A stretch of DNA of 33,396 nucleotides, taken from positions 1 to 33,396 of the forward strand of contig CAKZFX010000025.1 in the NCBI GenBank assembly GCA_936908745.1, written 5' to 3'. The notes below the pieces were generated by a model. It made no database searches. It was not told where the DNA came from and saw only the letters and a program-made list of their open reading frames with translations. Made by a program: the position numbers and the translations under genes. Source of the stretch: an uncultured Chitinophagaceae bacterium (GTDB lineage: Bacteria; Bacteroidota; Bacteroidia; Chitinophagales; Chitinophagaceae). The stretch's first letter is position 1, and every line of letters begins with the position of its first letter. Below, piece by piece: positions 21,904 to 29,965 of the stretch.

Positions 21904-22191
21904 TTATTCGCTTAATAACGTAATCGCCTTGTCTATTTCCTTCAAATAAAGATTGATCTTTTTTTCCAGTTCCTTTTTCTCCGCTTCATTCATACCGCCC
22001 GAACTGATCTTTAATACATCCACCTGCTGTTTCAGTAAATCAATCTTCTTTTGCTGTTCTCCTGCCTGCTGACCGGCTGTATCCAATGCTTCTTTAAGCC
22101 TTGCATTTTCTTTTTGCAAAGCCGCATGTTGCTTTAGCAGCAATTGCAACTTTTCCTGGATGGTCTTTATTTTCAGTTCCAGTTCCGCCAT
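21904..22191 (-). CDS. Small coiled-coil protein, possible division factor
   Basis: This 95-aa protein is almost all heptad-like coiled coil: LELKIKTIQEKLQLLLKQ and a second segment KKIDLLKQQVDVLK with charged linkers, then EKKELEKKINLYLKEIDKAITLL. There is no membrane helix or signal. Its ATG (22191) lies 6 bp after the pheT stop codon, so it is co-transcribed with pheT, and zapA follows on the same strand. The size, coiled-coil character and neighbourhood suggest a ZapB-like or ZapA-partner role. That is inference only, because coiled-coil sequence by itself does not prove homology. Confidence 0.75.
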   Translation of the reverse strand: MAELELKIKTIQEKLQLLLKQHAALQKENARLKEALDTAGQQAGEQQKKIDLLKQQVDVLKISSGGMNEAEKKELEKKINLYLKEIDKAITLLSE

Positions 22192-22197
22192 AGCTTT

Positions 22198-24624
22198 TTA
22201 TTTCCTGATCTCGGCCTGCACTTCTTTTTCAAGGTTGCTTTGGATCTTTGTCATCCAGGTTTCGATCTCTTTATCCGTCAGGGTTTTTGTTTCATCCTGG
22301 AAAGTAAAACTTACCGCCAATGACTTTTTATCGGCGCCTAATTTTTCACTTTCAAAAATATCAAACAACTGCAGGTTGCGCAGTTTGTCCAGCTTCAGTT
22401 TAGTCACCACGGTTTCAATTTCCTTGTACTTCAGTTGCTTGGAAACAACCAATGCAAGGTCACGCTGCACCGCAGGGAATTTTGGTATCTCCGTGATCAC
22501 CGGTTTTTGTGATGAAGCCAATTGACCGATCAACGACCAGTTCAAACCTGCAAAGAACACGGGTTGTTTAATAGAGAATTTCGTCAGCACTGTTTTGCTT
22601 ACTTCGCCTGCACCGGCAATAATATTGCCATTTAGCTTAAAGACGATATGATTGTCGAGCTTCGGTACATTCATCTCTTCTATACCATCGGCTTTGATTC
22701 CGGCCATTTTTAATACGGCCGTTACCACGCCTTTCAGGTAATAGAAGTCAGCACCTACAGCTTTGCCTTTCCAGTTATCATCTTTGCTGTTGCCGGTTAC
22801 CACAACGCATAGTTGTTCTCTTTCAGCATATTTACCGCTTCCTTCGGTGCTGTAAGCTTTTCCAAATTCAAACAAACGCAGCGATGTGTTGCGATGGTTC
22901 AGGTTATGCGCTACTGATTCCAATGCGGTTTCAAATAATGAATTGCGCAGGATATTCAATTCTGCACTAAGGCTGTTCAGCATCTGCACCATGCCTGCTT
23001 TTTCTTCTTCCGAAAAATAAGCAGCATTGGTGATGGAATTGGTCATGATCTCGTTGAAGCCCAAACCAACAAGGTATTCGGATATTTTTTCCTTGTAAAT
23101 ATGTTTGGCCGGCTCTTCTTCAATGGCCGGGGTGATAGTGATAGCTTCCGGTATTTCCACGTTATCTAATCCATCAATACGCAATACTTCTTCCACGATA
23201 TCGGCAGGCAGGCTGATGTCGGGTTTATGATAAGGAACGGCGAGACGCAGTTCGTCAATGCCTTCTTTTATCACTTCAAACCCGAGGCTGGTCAGGATGT
23301 TTTTTACCGCATCGGGGTGATAATTTTTACCGCTTAATTTTTTCAGGAAATGGTATTTGATGGCCACTTCTGTTTTTGGTTTTTGTTGCGGGTAAATATC
23401 CACAAGGTCAGAAGCGATGGTGCCGCCGCATATTTCTTTGATCAAATTAGCGGCTCTTCTTAATACGGTTACGGTTGCAGAAATATCCGTTCCTTTTTCA
23501 AATCGTGTGGCCGCATCGGTGCGCAGGCCATGACGGAATGATGTTTTACGGATCGTAATGCCATCAAAGCAGGCGCTTTCTAAAAATATATTGGTTGTGG
23601 CATCTGTAACGCCGCTATGCAAACCACCAAATACACCGGCGATGCACATACCTTCTTTTTCATCACAGATCATCAAATCCTCGGCGCTGAGTTTTCTTTC
23701 TTTTTCATCCAGTGTAACAAATGGCGTTCCTTCCGGCAGATTTTTTACAATGATCTTTTTGCCGGCAATTTTATCCGCATCAAATGCATGTAAAGGCTGG
23801 CCTGTTTCATGCTGAATATAATTGGTAATGTCAACGATATTATTAATAGGACGCAGACCGATGGCTTTTAATTTCTGTTGCAACCATTTTGGTGATTCCT
23901 TGATAGTAACACCGGCAATGCTGACACCGGAGTAACGTGGACAGGCAGCCGTATTTTCTACTTTTACATCAATAGCCAGCGAAGTATTTTCTGTTTTGAA
24001 ACCATTGCCATTTGGCAGTTTGGGTTTCAGGTCTTTTTTATCGTGGTGAGAAAGATAAGCGCATACATCACGGGCCACACCCCAATGGCTCATCGCATCC
24101 ATACGGTTGGGCGTGAGACCTATTTCATAAATAATATCATCGTACGGTTTGAAATAATCGGCGGCGGCCATACCCACTTTTACATCGGCGGGTAATACCA
24201 TGATGCCAGCATGTGAATCGCCCATGCCAATTTCATCTTCGGCGCAGATCATTCCATAGCTTTCCACGCTTCTTATTTTAGCCACTTTCATGGTCAGCGG
24301 TTCACCTGTGGTTGGATAAATCGTTGTGCCAACAGGCGCCACCACCACTTTTTGCCCGGCTGCCACGTTGGGGGCTCCGCAAACAATCTGCAAGGGTTCT
24401 TCTTTACCAATGTTGACTTTAGTCAATGTCAGTTTATCTGCATTCGGATGTTTTTCCGTGCTCAATACTTCACCGATCACAAGGCCTTTCAGTCCGCCTT
24501 TTGCTTCTTCATACTCATGCATGCTTTCCACTTCGAGACCAATAGAAGTGAGAATGCGGCTCAGCCTTTCAGGTTCCACTGTTACCGGGAGGTACTCACT
24601 AAGCCATTTATACGAAATCGTCAT
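22198..24624 (-). CDS. pheT: Phenylalanyl-tRNA synthetase beta subunit
   Basis: PheT pairs with PheS as an alpha2-beta2 enzyme charging tRNA-Phe. It also carries the B3/B4 editing domain that clears Tyr-tRNA(Phe). The 808 aa from ATG 24624 match the family. A tRNA-binding OB fold (GLVIGEVLSTEKHPNADKLTLTKVNIG, about 44-150) is followed by B3/B4, the B5 domain (YHPDAVKNILTSLGFEV), a catalytic-like core, and the C-terminal anticodon-binding FDX-ACB domain (FPAVQRDLALVVSKQLKYKEIE). The frame stays open further upstream (to 24999), but MTISYKWLSEYLPV is the conserved N-terminus. That upstream DNA also encodes the divergent GH109-like gene. A TATCTTCG box lies 27 bp upstream. pheS is not in the window. 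Confidence 0.97.
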   Translation of the reverse strand: MTISYKWLSEYLPVTVEPERLSRILTSIGLEVESMHEYEEAKGGLKGLVIGEVLSTEKHPNADKLTLTKVNIGKEEPLQIVCGAPNVAAGQKVVVAPVGTTIYPTTGEPLTMKVAKIRSVESYGMICAEDEIGMGDSHAGIMVLPADVKVGMAAADYFKPYDDIIYEIGLTPNRMDAMSHWGVARDVCAYLSHHDKKDLKPKLPNGNGFKTENTSLAIDVKVENTAACPRYSGVSIAGVTIKESPKWLQQKLKAIGLRPINNIVDITNYIQHETGQPLHAFDADKIAGKKIIVKNLPEGTPFVTLDEKERKLSAEDLMICDEKEGMCIAGVFGGLHSGVTDATTNIFLESACFDGITIRKTSFRHGLRTDAATRFEKGTDISATVTVLRRAANLIKEICGGTIASDLVDIYPQQKPKTEVAIKYHFLKKLSGKNYHPDAVKNILTSLGFEVIKEGIDELRLAVPYHKPDISLPADIVEEVLRIDGLDNVEIPEAITITPAIEEEPAKHIYKEKISEYLVGLGFNEIMTNSITNAAYFSEEEKAGMVQMLNSLSAELNILRNSLFETALESVAHNLNHRNTSLRLFEFGKAYSTEGSGKYAEREQLCVVVTGNSKDDNWKGKAVGADFYYLKGVVTAVLKMAGIKADGIEEMNVPKLDNHIVFKLNGNIIAGAGEVSKTVLTKFSIKQPVFFAGLNWSLIGQLASSQKPVITEIPKFPAVQRDLALVVSKQLKYKEIETVVTKLKLDKLRNLQLFDIFESEKLGADKKSLAVSFTFQDETKTLTDKEIETWMTKIQSNLEKEVQAEIRK

Positions 24625-24650
24625 ATTTTTTGGGGTTCTTGTTGTAGCTG

Positions 24651-24658
24651 CGAAGATA
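24651..24658 (-). promoter_or_regulatory. Candidate pheT -7 box
   Basis: The minus strand reads TATCTTCG, one base from TAnnTTTG, 27 bp upstream of the pheT ATG. It is identical to the box proposed for rny. It fixes the pheT start at 24624 and argues against the longer open frame. Confidence 0.45.
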
Positions 24659-24751
24659 AAGGAATGCCCGCAAGGAATTTTTTTGGGCAAACGGTTGCGA
24701 TGTTTTTTCAGGATGAAAAGCCCTACTTTGGGGTCAACATTAATAATTACT

Positions 24752-26107
24752 ATGGAGCGTAAAGATTTCCTGAAAAAAGCCGGTATGGCGGCCGCGGCCA
24801 TCACTATTTTACCCGAAGGAACATTGTTTGCCCGCAGCACAGAAACAAAAGTAAGGGTGGTGATGATCGGTGTGGGTTTGCGGGGACAAAACCATTTAGA
24901 CCTTTTGCTGCGCAGGGAAGATGTGGACATTCTCGCCATCTGTGATATTGATGACCGGATGCTGAAATCATCCAAAGACCTCATTGCAAAAAGCGGCAAA
25001 AAAATGCCACAGGTATTTACCGGCGATAATTATGCATGGAAAAAAATGCTGGAACTGAAAGGCATTGACGCGGTGGTGATTTCCACGCCATGGGAATGGC
25101 ACAAAGAAATGATCATCGGCTCGTTGGAAGCGGGTATTAAATATGTAGGCAGTGAGGTAATGCTGGGCATTACCCTGGAAGACCATTGGGATGTGGTAAA
25201 GGCCGCAGAGAAATACAATGCACATGTGTGTATGCTGGAAAATGTTTGTTATCGTCGGGATGTAATGGCAGTGCTGAATATGGTGCGCCAGGGCATCTTT
25301 GGAGAGCTGGTGCATTTGCAAGGCGGCTATCAACACGACCTGCGTGATGTAAAATTTAATAATGGCATTGACGCTTATGGAAAGGGTTGTGAGTTTGGAG
25401 ATAAGGCATGGACAGAGGCAAGATGGCGTACGCATCATTCTGTTTACCGGAATGGTGATTTGTATCCGACACATGGCATAGGGCCGGTGGCGCATTATAT
25501 TAATATCAACCGGGGCAACCGCTTTATGAATCTTTGCTCCTTCTCTTCCAAGGCAAGAGGTCTGCACGATCATGTGGTGAAAAAATGCGGTCCCGATCAT
25601 CCAAGCGCCAAAGTGAATTTTAAATTGGGTGATGTGGTGACGACTTCTATTGGCTGCGCTAATGGCGAAACGATTTTGCTGCAACATGATACCAACCTGC
25701 CAAGACCTTATTCATTAGGTTTCCGTGTGCAGGGAACCAACGGTATCTGGATGGATGTGGCAAAGGGCATTTATATTGAGGATAAATCGGCCAAACCGCA
25801 CCAATGGGATGAGGCCAAACAATGGCTTGATAAATATGATCACCCCTTGTGGCAGCGCTGGAGCAAAGAAGCCAGCGGATCGGGCCACGGTGGCATGGAT
25901 TTTTATGTAATTCATATGTTCATTGAATCGGCCAAACGGAAAGTGGCGCCACAGATGGATGTATATGATGCAGCCGCATGGAGTGCGATCACACCACTGA
26001 CCGAAAGATCTATTGAATTGGGAAATGAGACGATTGAGTTTCCTGATTTTACCGGTGGCAAATGGATGTACCGTCAGCCGGTTTTTGCGTTGAACGATAA
26101 TTTTTAA
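24752..26107 (+). CDS. GH109-like alpha-N-acetylgalactosaminidase (Gfo/Idh/MocA fold)
   Basis: GH109 enzymes use a tightly bound NAD to hydrolyse terminal alpha-GalNAc by an oxidation-elimination route. From ATG 24752 the protein has 451 aa. It starts with a Tat-like leader (MERKDFLKKAGMAAAAI; Arg-Lys rather than the usual Arg-Arg), so export is likely. The Rossmann motif is MIGVGLRGQNHLDLLL. Family-type segments follow: AICDIDDRML, VVISTPWEWHKEMIIGSLEAGIKYVGSEV and the C-terminal-domain signature THGIGPVAHYININRGNRF. That THG-I/L-GPVA...NINRG signature is what points to GH109 and not a generic dehydrogenase. ATG 24752 is chosen over a longer open frame, because that part overlaps pheT on the other strand. 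The kinase gene begins 7 bp after the stop. Secreted dehydrogenase of unknown sugar is the alternative. Confidence 0.78.
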   Translation: MERKDFLKKAGMAAAAITILPEGTLFARSTETKVRVVMIGVGLRGQNHLDLLLRREDVDILAICDIDDRMLKSSKDLIAKSGKKMPQVFTGDNYAWKKMLELKGIDAVVISTPWEWHKEMIIGSLEAGIKYVGSEVMLGITLEDHWDVVKAAEKYNAHVCMLENVCYRRDVMAVLNMVRQGIFGELVHLQGGYQHDLRDVKFNNGIDAYGKGCEFGDKAWTEARWRTHHSVYRNGDLYPTHGIGPVAHYININRGNRFMNLCSFSSKARGLHDHVVKKCGPDHPSAKVNFKLGDVVTTSIGCANGETILLQHDTNLPRPYSLGFRVQGTNGIWMDVAKGIYIEDKSAKPHQWDEAKQWLDKYDHPLWQRWSKEASGSGHGGMDFYVIHMFIESAKRKVAPQMDVYDAAAWSAITPLTERSIELGNETIEFPDFTGGKWMYRQPVFALNDNF

Positions 26108-26114
26108 GAAGGAT

Positions 26115-27158
26115 ATGCTGGAAAGAGTAATCGAAGCATTTGGACTGAATAAAGAACCTGCCACCATCACGCCTATTTGCCAGGGATTGATCAATCATTC
26201 CTGGAAAGTGAAGACGGGTGGAGAAGAATTTGTGTTGCAACAGATCAATGAACATGTATTCAAACAACCGGAAGCGATCGCACATAATATCGCATTGATC
26301 AGCCATTACCTGCGAGAGCAGCAGCCGGGTTATTATTTTATATCACCTGTAAAGGCTGTCAATGGTGAACAGTTGGTACAGTTGGATGGTGTTGGTTGTT
26401 TCCGCTTATATCCTTTTGTAAAAAACTCGCATTCAATAGACGTGGTACAAACGCCGGAGCAGGCATATGAGGCTGCTGCACAGTTTGGAAAATTTACGGC
26501 GTCATTGTCAGGTTTTGATGCGCAGCAGTTAAAAACCACGATCCCTCATTTTCATAATCTTACTAAACGCTTCGCTGATTTTTCAGATGCAATTAAAAAA
26601 GCGGACGCCGGGCGATTGAAAGAAGGGCATGCGCTTGTGCAATCATTATTGTCTTTATCTGTCATCGTGGACGAGTATGAAGAAATGAAACAGATGCCCG
26701 GCTTTGTGCAGCGGGTAACGCACCACGATACCAAGATCAGCAATGTATTGTTTGATGACAAAGACAAAGGCATTTGTGTGATTGACCTCGACACGGTGAT
26801 GCCCGGCTACTTCACCAGCGATGTGGGCGATATGATGCGTACCTATCTCTGCCCGGTGAATGAAGAAGAAACGGATCTGTCTGCTATTGAAATACGCAAG
26901 GAATACTTTGAGGCTATTGTGAATGGCTATTTATCGCACATGCAGCATCATTTGTCTGGTACGGAAGCCGGCTATTTCCAATCTGCCGGTAGATTTATGA
27001 TCTATATGCAGGCCTTGCGTTTCCTGGCCGACTATCTTACGGGCGATCAATATTACCAGGCGGCGCATCCGCAACAAAATTTACTAAGAGCCAAAAACCA
27101 GTTTGTGTTGCTCCAGCGATTCCAGGCTTTTGTAAACGAAGTGCCGGTATTATTATAA
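26115..27158 (+). CDS. Sugar kinase of aminoglycoside-phosphotransferase fold, NahK-like
   Basis: This 347-aa soluble kinase has the APH fold. The N-lobe ends in EEFVLQQINEHVF, the catalytic loop is VTHHDTKISNVLFD (Brenner-type H-D-x-x-x-x-N), and the metal-binding segment is VIDLDTVMPGYFTSDVGDMMRT. The VIDLDTVMPG plus DxGD combination is characteristic of N-acetylhexosamine 1-kinases (NahK, phosphorylating GalNAc/GlcNAc at C1) and related homoserine-kinase-like proteins, and not of antibiotic-modifying APH enzymes. ATG 26115 lies 7 bp after the GH109-like stop, so the genes are almost certainly co-transcribed. This supports a GalNAc-1-phosphate salvage role. The substrate is inference. There is no matching uridylyltransferase or epimerase in the window. 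Confidence 0.75.
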   Translation: MLERVIEAFGLNKEPATITPICQGLINHSWKVKTGGEEFVLQQINEHVFKQPEAIAHNIALISHYLREQQPGYYFISPVKAVNGEQLVQLDGVGCFRLYPFVKNSHSIDVVQTPEQAYEAAAQFGKFTASLSGFDAQQLKTTIPHFHNLTKRFADFSDAIKKADAGRLKEGHALVQSLLSLSVIVDEYEEMKQMPGFVQRVTHHDTKISNVLFDDKDKGICVIDLDTVMPGYFTSDVGDMMRTYLCPVNEEETDLSAIEIRKEYFEAIVNGYLSHMQHHLSGTEAGYFQSAGRFMIYMQALRFLADYLTGDQYYQAAHPQQNLLRAKNQFVLLQRFQAFVNEVPVLL

Positions 27159-27295
27159 TGTTATTTCCTGCTTACAACAGTTGTAAGTATATCAACAGGC
27201 CGACCGTTTAAAATTTTGCGGTTAGTGGCTCAAACAATTCACCACTTTGTTTGTCATTTGATGTAATTCCCTGTAAATGTATTGAGTGGGGACCG

Positions 27296-27311
27296 GGCAA
27301 AACGTTTTGCC
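27296..27311. promoter_or_regulatory. Perfect 16-bp palindrome with central AACGTT (LacI-type operator-like)
   Basis: GGCAAAAC/GTTTTGCC is perfectly symmetric around a central CpG with no spacer. The symmetry continues outward (ACC / GGT) if one G is skipped. A central AACGTT in an A/T-symmetric box is the hallmark of LacI/GalR-family operators. It is about 85 bp upstream of the efflux operator and 138 bp downstream of the kinase gene. No T run follows, so it is a poor terminator. Confidence 0.45.
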
Positions 27312-27375
27312 GGTTCCAATGAAGTGCCGATGGAAGAAGCGATTTCTCCTGCCATTCATCAAATTCTAATAAGTT

Positions 27376-27395
27376 AATTAAACATTTGTTTAATT
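27376..27395. promoter_or_regulatory. TetR-type operator-like inverted repeat of the efflux operon
   Basis: AATTAAACA-TT-TGTTTAATT is a perfect 9-bp inverted repeat ending 17 bp before the -7 box. It therefore covers the -33 region of the efflux promoter. RND operons are commonly repressed by TetR/AcrR proteins that bind palindromes of this size. No regulator gene is in the window. Confidence 0.5.
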
Positions 27396-27412
27396 TTTAG
27401 TGTTTGAACACC

Positions 27413-27420
27413 TACTTTTG
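27413..27420 (+). promoter_or_regulatory. Efflux operon -7 promoter box
   Basis: TACTTTTG matches TAnnTTTG perfectly and lies 33 bp before the ATG at 27454. It lies inside a longer open frame that starts with GTG at 27400, which shows that the GTG is not the true start. Confidence 0.6.
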
Positions 27421-27453
27421 CGTTCGCTTGCCCCGTGGAATAAAAACCTGACC

Positions 27454-28785
27454 ATGACACAACCTAACAGAAGTTTTTTCTCTTTTATAATAATGCTGTT
27501 CGCATTTGCCGGACCGGCAAAGGCGCAGCAAACAGACACCGTTTTTACGTCAGCGGCTGATTTGCCTGCAGTGATAAAGTATGCCATCCAATACCAGCCG
27601 GCGATCCGTCAATCGGTGATTGACCAGGAAATAACCGACCTGCAAATTAAAAACAGGCTGGCCGATTGGTACCCGCAGGTCAACTTTAATTATAACTACC
27701 AGCACAATTTTGAATTGCCGGCGAATATTATCGGTGGCAACGTGGTGCGTTTTGGTGTTAACAATACTTCGTCGCTGCAACTGGTGGCTTCGCAAGCTAT
27801 TTTTAACCGGGATGCATTGCTGGCTAAACGCACCAAGGGCGATGTACAATTATTGTCTGCAAAAGCAACAGAAAATGCCAAGATCAACCTGGTAAGCAAT
27901 GTGTCTAAAAGTTTTTATGATTTGCTGGCGACAAGAGAGCAGATCAAAGTGCTGGATGAAAATATTACACGCCTGAGCCGCAACCTGAAAGATTCCCGCT
28001 CCCGTTACGATGCAGGTATTGTAGATAAAACCGATTACCAACGGGCCACGATCGCGTTGAACAATGCAAAAGCATCCAAACGGGAAGCAGAGCAGGGATT
28101 GATCATTAAGTTGTCAACGCTGAAATATTTGATCAACTATCCACCGGGAGCAGCATTGGAAATACAGTATGACAGCACATTGCTGGAGAAAGAAATCGTA
28201 TTGGACACTTTGCAAGCACCACAGTTCAACAACAGGGTGGAGTTGCAACGCTTGCAGGCGCAGTTGCGTTTGCAGGAAGCCAATGTGTCGTATGCTAAAT
28301 GGAGCTATATCCCCAACATCAGTGCAAACGGCGCATATATCAAAAATTTTCAGAACGACCAGTTCAGCAAATTATATGGAACGGCTTATCCCAATTCGTA
28401 TGCGGGTATCACGTTGAATTATCCCATTTTCCAGGGCGGCAAACGAAAGAATAATATCACTATCGCCAAAAAGCAGGTGGACATTACCAAACTGAGCATT
28501 CAGAGTTTTGTGAACCAGGCCAACAATGAATATAACACGGCATTGGCGCAATACAGGGCGGCCTACAGCAATTATGAAGCACTCAAAGAAAATATGACGC
28601 TGGCAGCTGATGTATATCGCATTATTGAATTGCAATACCGCAACGGCGTTAAAACATATTTGGAATTAATAACAGCACAAACAGATTTGCGTACAGCGCA
28701 GATCAATTATTTCAATGCTTTGTATGAATTGCTGAGCAGCAAGATAGACGTACAAAAAGCAGAAGGAACCATTTCAACACAATAA
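27454..28785 (+). CDS. TolC-family outer membrane efflux channel
   Basis: This protein forms the outer-membrane and periplasmic tunnel of the RND pump encoded downstream. From ATG 27454 it has 443 aa. A signal peptide (about 1-26, FFSFIIMLFAFAGPAKAQQ) is followed by two OEP repeats of long helices and short strands. Typical features are LADWYPQVNFNYNYQHN, a Leu/Ala/Gln-rich coiled-coil (SRYDAGIVDKTDYQRATIAL), YPIFQGGKRKNNI, and the second-repeat equivalent LQYRNGVKTYLELITAQTDLRTAQINYFNALYELL. The promoter and operator precede it. The membrane-fusion gene starts 13 bp after the stop codon. There is no lipobox. It is the first gene of a three-gene operon. Confidence 0.92.
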   Translation: MTQPNRSFFSFIIMLFAFAGPAKAQQTDTVFTSAADLPAVIKYAIQYQPAIRQSVIDQEITDLQIKNRLADWYPQVNFNYNYQHNFELPANIIGGNVVRFGVNNTSSLQLVASQAIFNRDALLAKRTKGDVQLLSAKATENAKINLVSNVSKSFYDLLATREQIKVLDENITRLSRNLKDSRSRYDAGIVDKTDYQRATIALNNAKASKREAEQGLIIKLSTLKYLINYPPGAALEIQYDSTLLEKEIVLDTLQAPQFNNRVELQRLQAQLRLQEANVSYAKWSYIPNISANGAYIKNFQNDQFSKLYGTAYPNSYAGITLNYPIFQGGKRKNNITIAKKQVDITKLSIQSFVNQANNEYNTALAQYRAAYSNYEALKENMTLAADVYRIIELQYRNGVKTYLELITAQTDLRTAQINYFNALYELLSSKIDVQKAEGTISTQ

Positions 28786-28798
28786 TAAATACAGCTTG

Positions 28799-29920
28799 AT
28801 GAATAAGATCTTATCAATTGGTTTGGCCGCAACAGTATCTGTACTGGCAGCCTGCGGTGGAAAAAAGCAAAGCGCCGCTGTGAACCCGGCAAGTGTACCT
28901 GTGCCGGTAACGGTGGCCGATGTGCAGACAACGGATGCCGCTTATTATGATGAATATCCCGGTACGCTGGTGCCTTTGAATCAATCGGAAATCAGGGCGC
29001 AGGTGACAGGTTATGTTACAGGTGTTTATTTTACCGATGGTGCCAAAGTAGTAAAAGGTCAACGCTTGTATAGCATCGACCAGCAGTTATACCAGGCCAA
29101 TTACCAGGCTGCATTAGCCAATGTGGATGTGCAACAGGCCAACGTGGTTAAAGCGCAAAAAGATGCCGATCGTTATCATCAACTGGATAAAGAAGATGCG
29201 ATTGCCAAACAGCAGGTGGATTATGCCGATGCAGCGTTAGCCACCGCCAAGAAACAACTGGCGGCTGCACAAGCGTCTGCCAATGCGGTAAGAGCGAATG
29301 TGAGTTTTGCAACGATCTATGCGCCATTCAGCGGAACGATTGGTATTTCACAAGTGCGATTGGGAACTTCTGTGGTGGCTGGCCAAAGTGTATTGAATAC
29401 CGTTTCTACTGATAACCCGATGTCTGTTGATATTGCGGTGGATCAAAAAGAGATTTATCGGTTCACTCAATTGCAACAATCAGGTAAAACGGATTCTACG
29501 TTTTCGCTTTCATTTGGCAATGATGTGTACCCGGCTTATGGTAAAATCAGTTTAATAGACCGTGCCGTTGATCCGCAAACGGGTTCTATTAAAGTGCGGT
29601 TGAGTTTTCCAAATGATAAACAAATGCTGAAAGCCGGTATGAGTGCCACAGTGCGTATCCTGAATACTTCGGGTAGCAACAGCATTTTAATTCCGCACAA
29701 AGCGGTGACAGAGCAGTTAGGTGAATTTTTTGTGTACGTAGTGGGCGATAGTAATAAAGTAACACAACGTCGTGTGCTGTTAGGTAAATCACTGGCGGCA
29801 GACGTAATTGTAAAAGACGGTGTGAAACCGGGTGAGAAGATCGTGGTGCAGGGTGTGCAGAACCTGCGTGAAGGAGCGAAGATTGTTTTAGATACTGCAC
29901 AGGCAGCGCCTAAAAAATAA
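28799..29920 (+). CDS. RND efflux periplasmic adaptor lipoprotein (AcrA/MexA type)
   Basis: The adaptor links the inner-membrane pump to the TolC-like channel. From ATG 28799 it has 373 aa. A lipobox (SVLAAC followed by GG) predicts lipid attachment at the Cys. The order of domains is normal: beta-barrel/lipoyl strand SEIRAQVTGYVTGVYFTDGAKVVKGQRLYSID, helical hairpin with Ala/Gln-rich heptads (about 95-160), second lipoyl half FATIYAPFSGTIGISQVRLGTSVVAGQ, barrel, and membrane-proximal domain ending EKIVVQGVQNLREGAKIVLD. The start 3 bp upstream (TTG) adds one residue and is not preferred. The pump gene begins 45 bp downstream. Confidence 0.94.
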   Translation: MNKILSIGLAATVSVLAACGGKKQSAAVNPASVPVPVTVADVQTTDAAYYDEYPGTLVPLNQSEIRAQVTGYVTGVYFTDGAKVVKGQRLYSIDQQLYQANYQAALANVDVQQANVVKAQKDADRYHQLDKEDAIAKQQVDYADAALATAKKQLAAAQASANAVRANVSFATIYAPFSGTIGISQVRLGTSVVAGQSVLNTVSTDNPMSVDIAVDQKEIYRFTQLQQSGKTDSTFSLSFGNDVYPAYGKISLIDRAVDPQTGSIKVRLSFPNDKQMLKAGMSATVRILNTSGSNSILIPHKAVTEQLGEFFVYVVGDSNKVTQRRVLLGKSLAADVIVKDGVKPGEKIVVQGVQNLREGAKIVLDTAQAAPKK

Positions 29921-29965
29921 GGTGTTCAGCAAATAAGTTATTGCATAAAATTTTAAGCAGCTACA

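Larger units (their letters stand above)
27159..27453. other. Gene-free regulatory region before the efflux operon
   Basis: This 295-bp stretch has no supported ORF. It holds a CTTACAA-cag-TTGTAAG inverted repeat (27171-27187) just past the kinase stop codon, a perfect palindrome at 27296-27311, an operator-like inverted repeat at 27376-27395, and a promoter box at 27413-27420. Each is listed separately where it matters. Confidence 0.7.

Noticed and set aside
24326..24751. Longer N-terminus for the GH109-like protein
   Set aside because: The extension lies antisense to pheT and would bury the Tat-like leader.
24625..24999. Longer N-terminus for pheT
   Set aside because: The open frame there is the shadow of the divergent GH109-like gene. 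The PheT N-terminus MTISYKWLSEYLPV and a promoter box fix the start at 24624.
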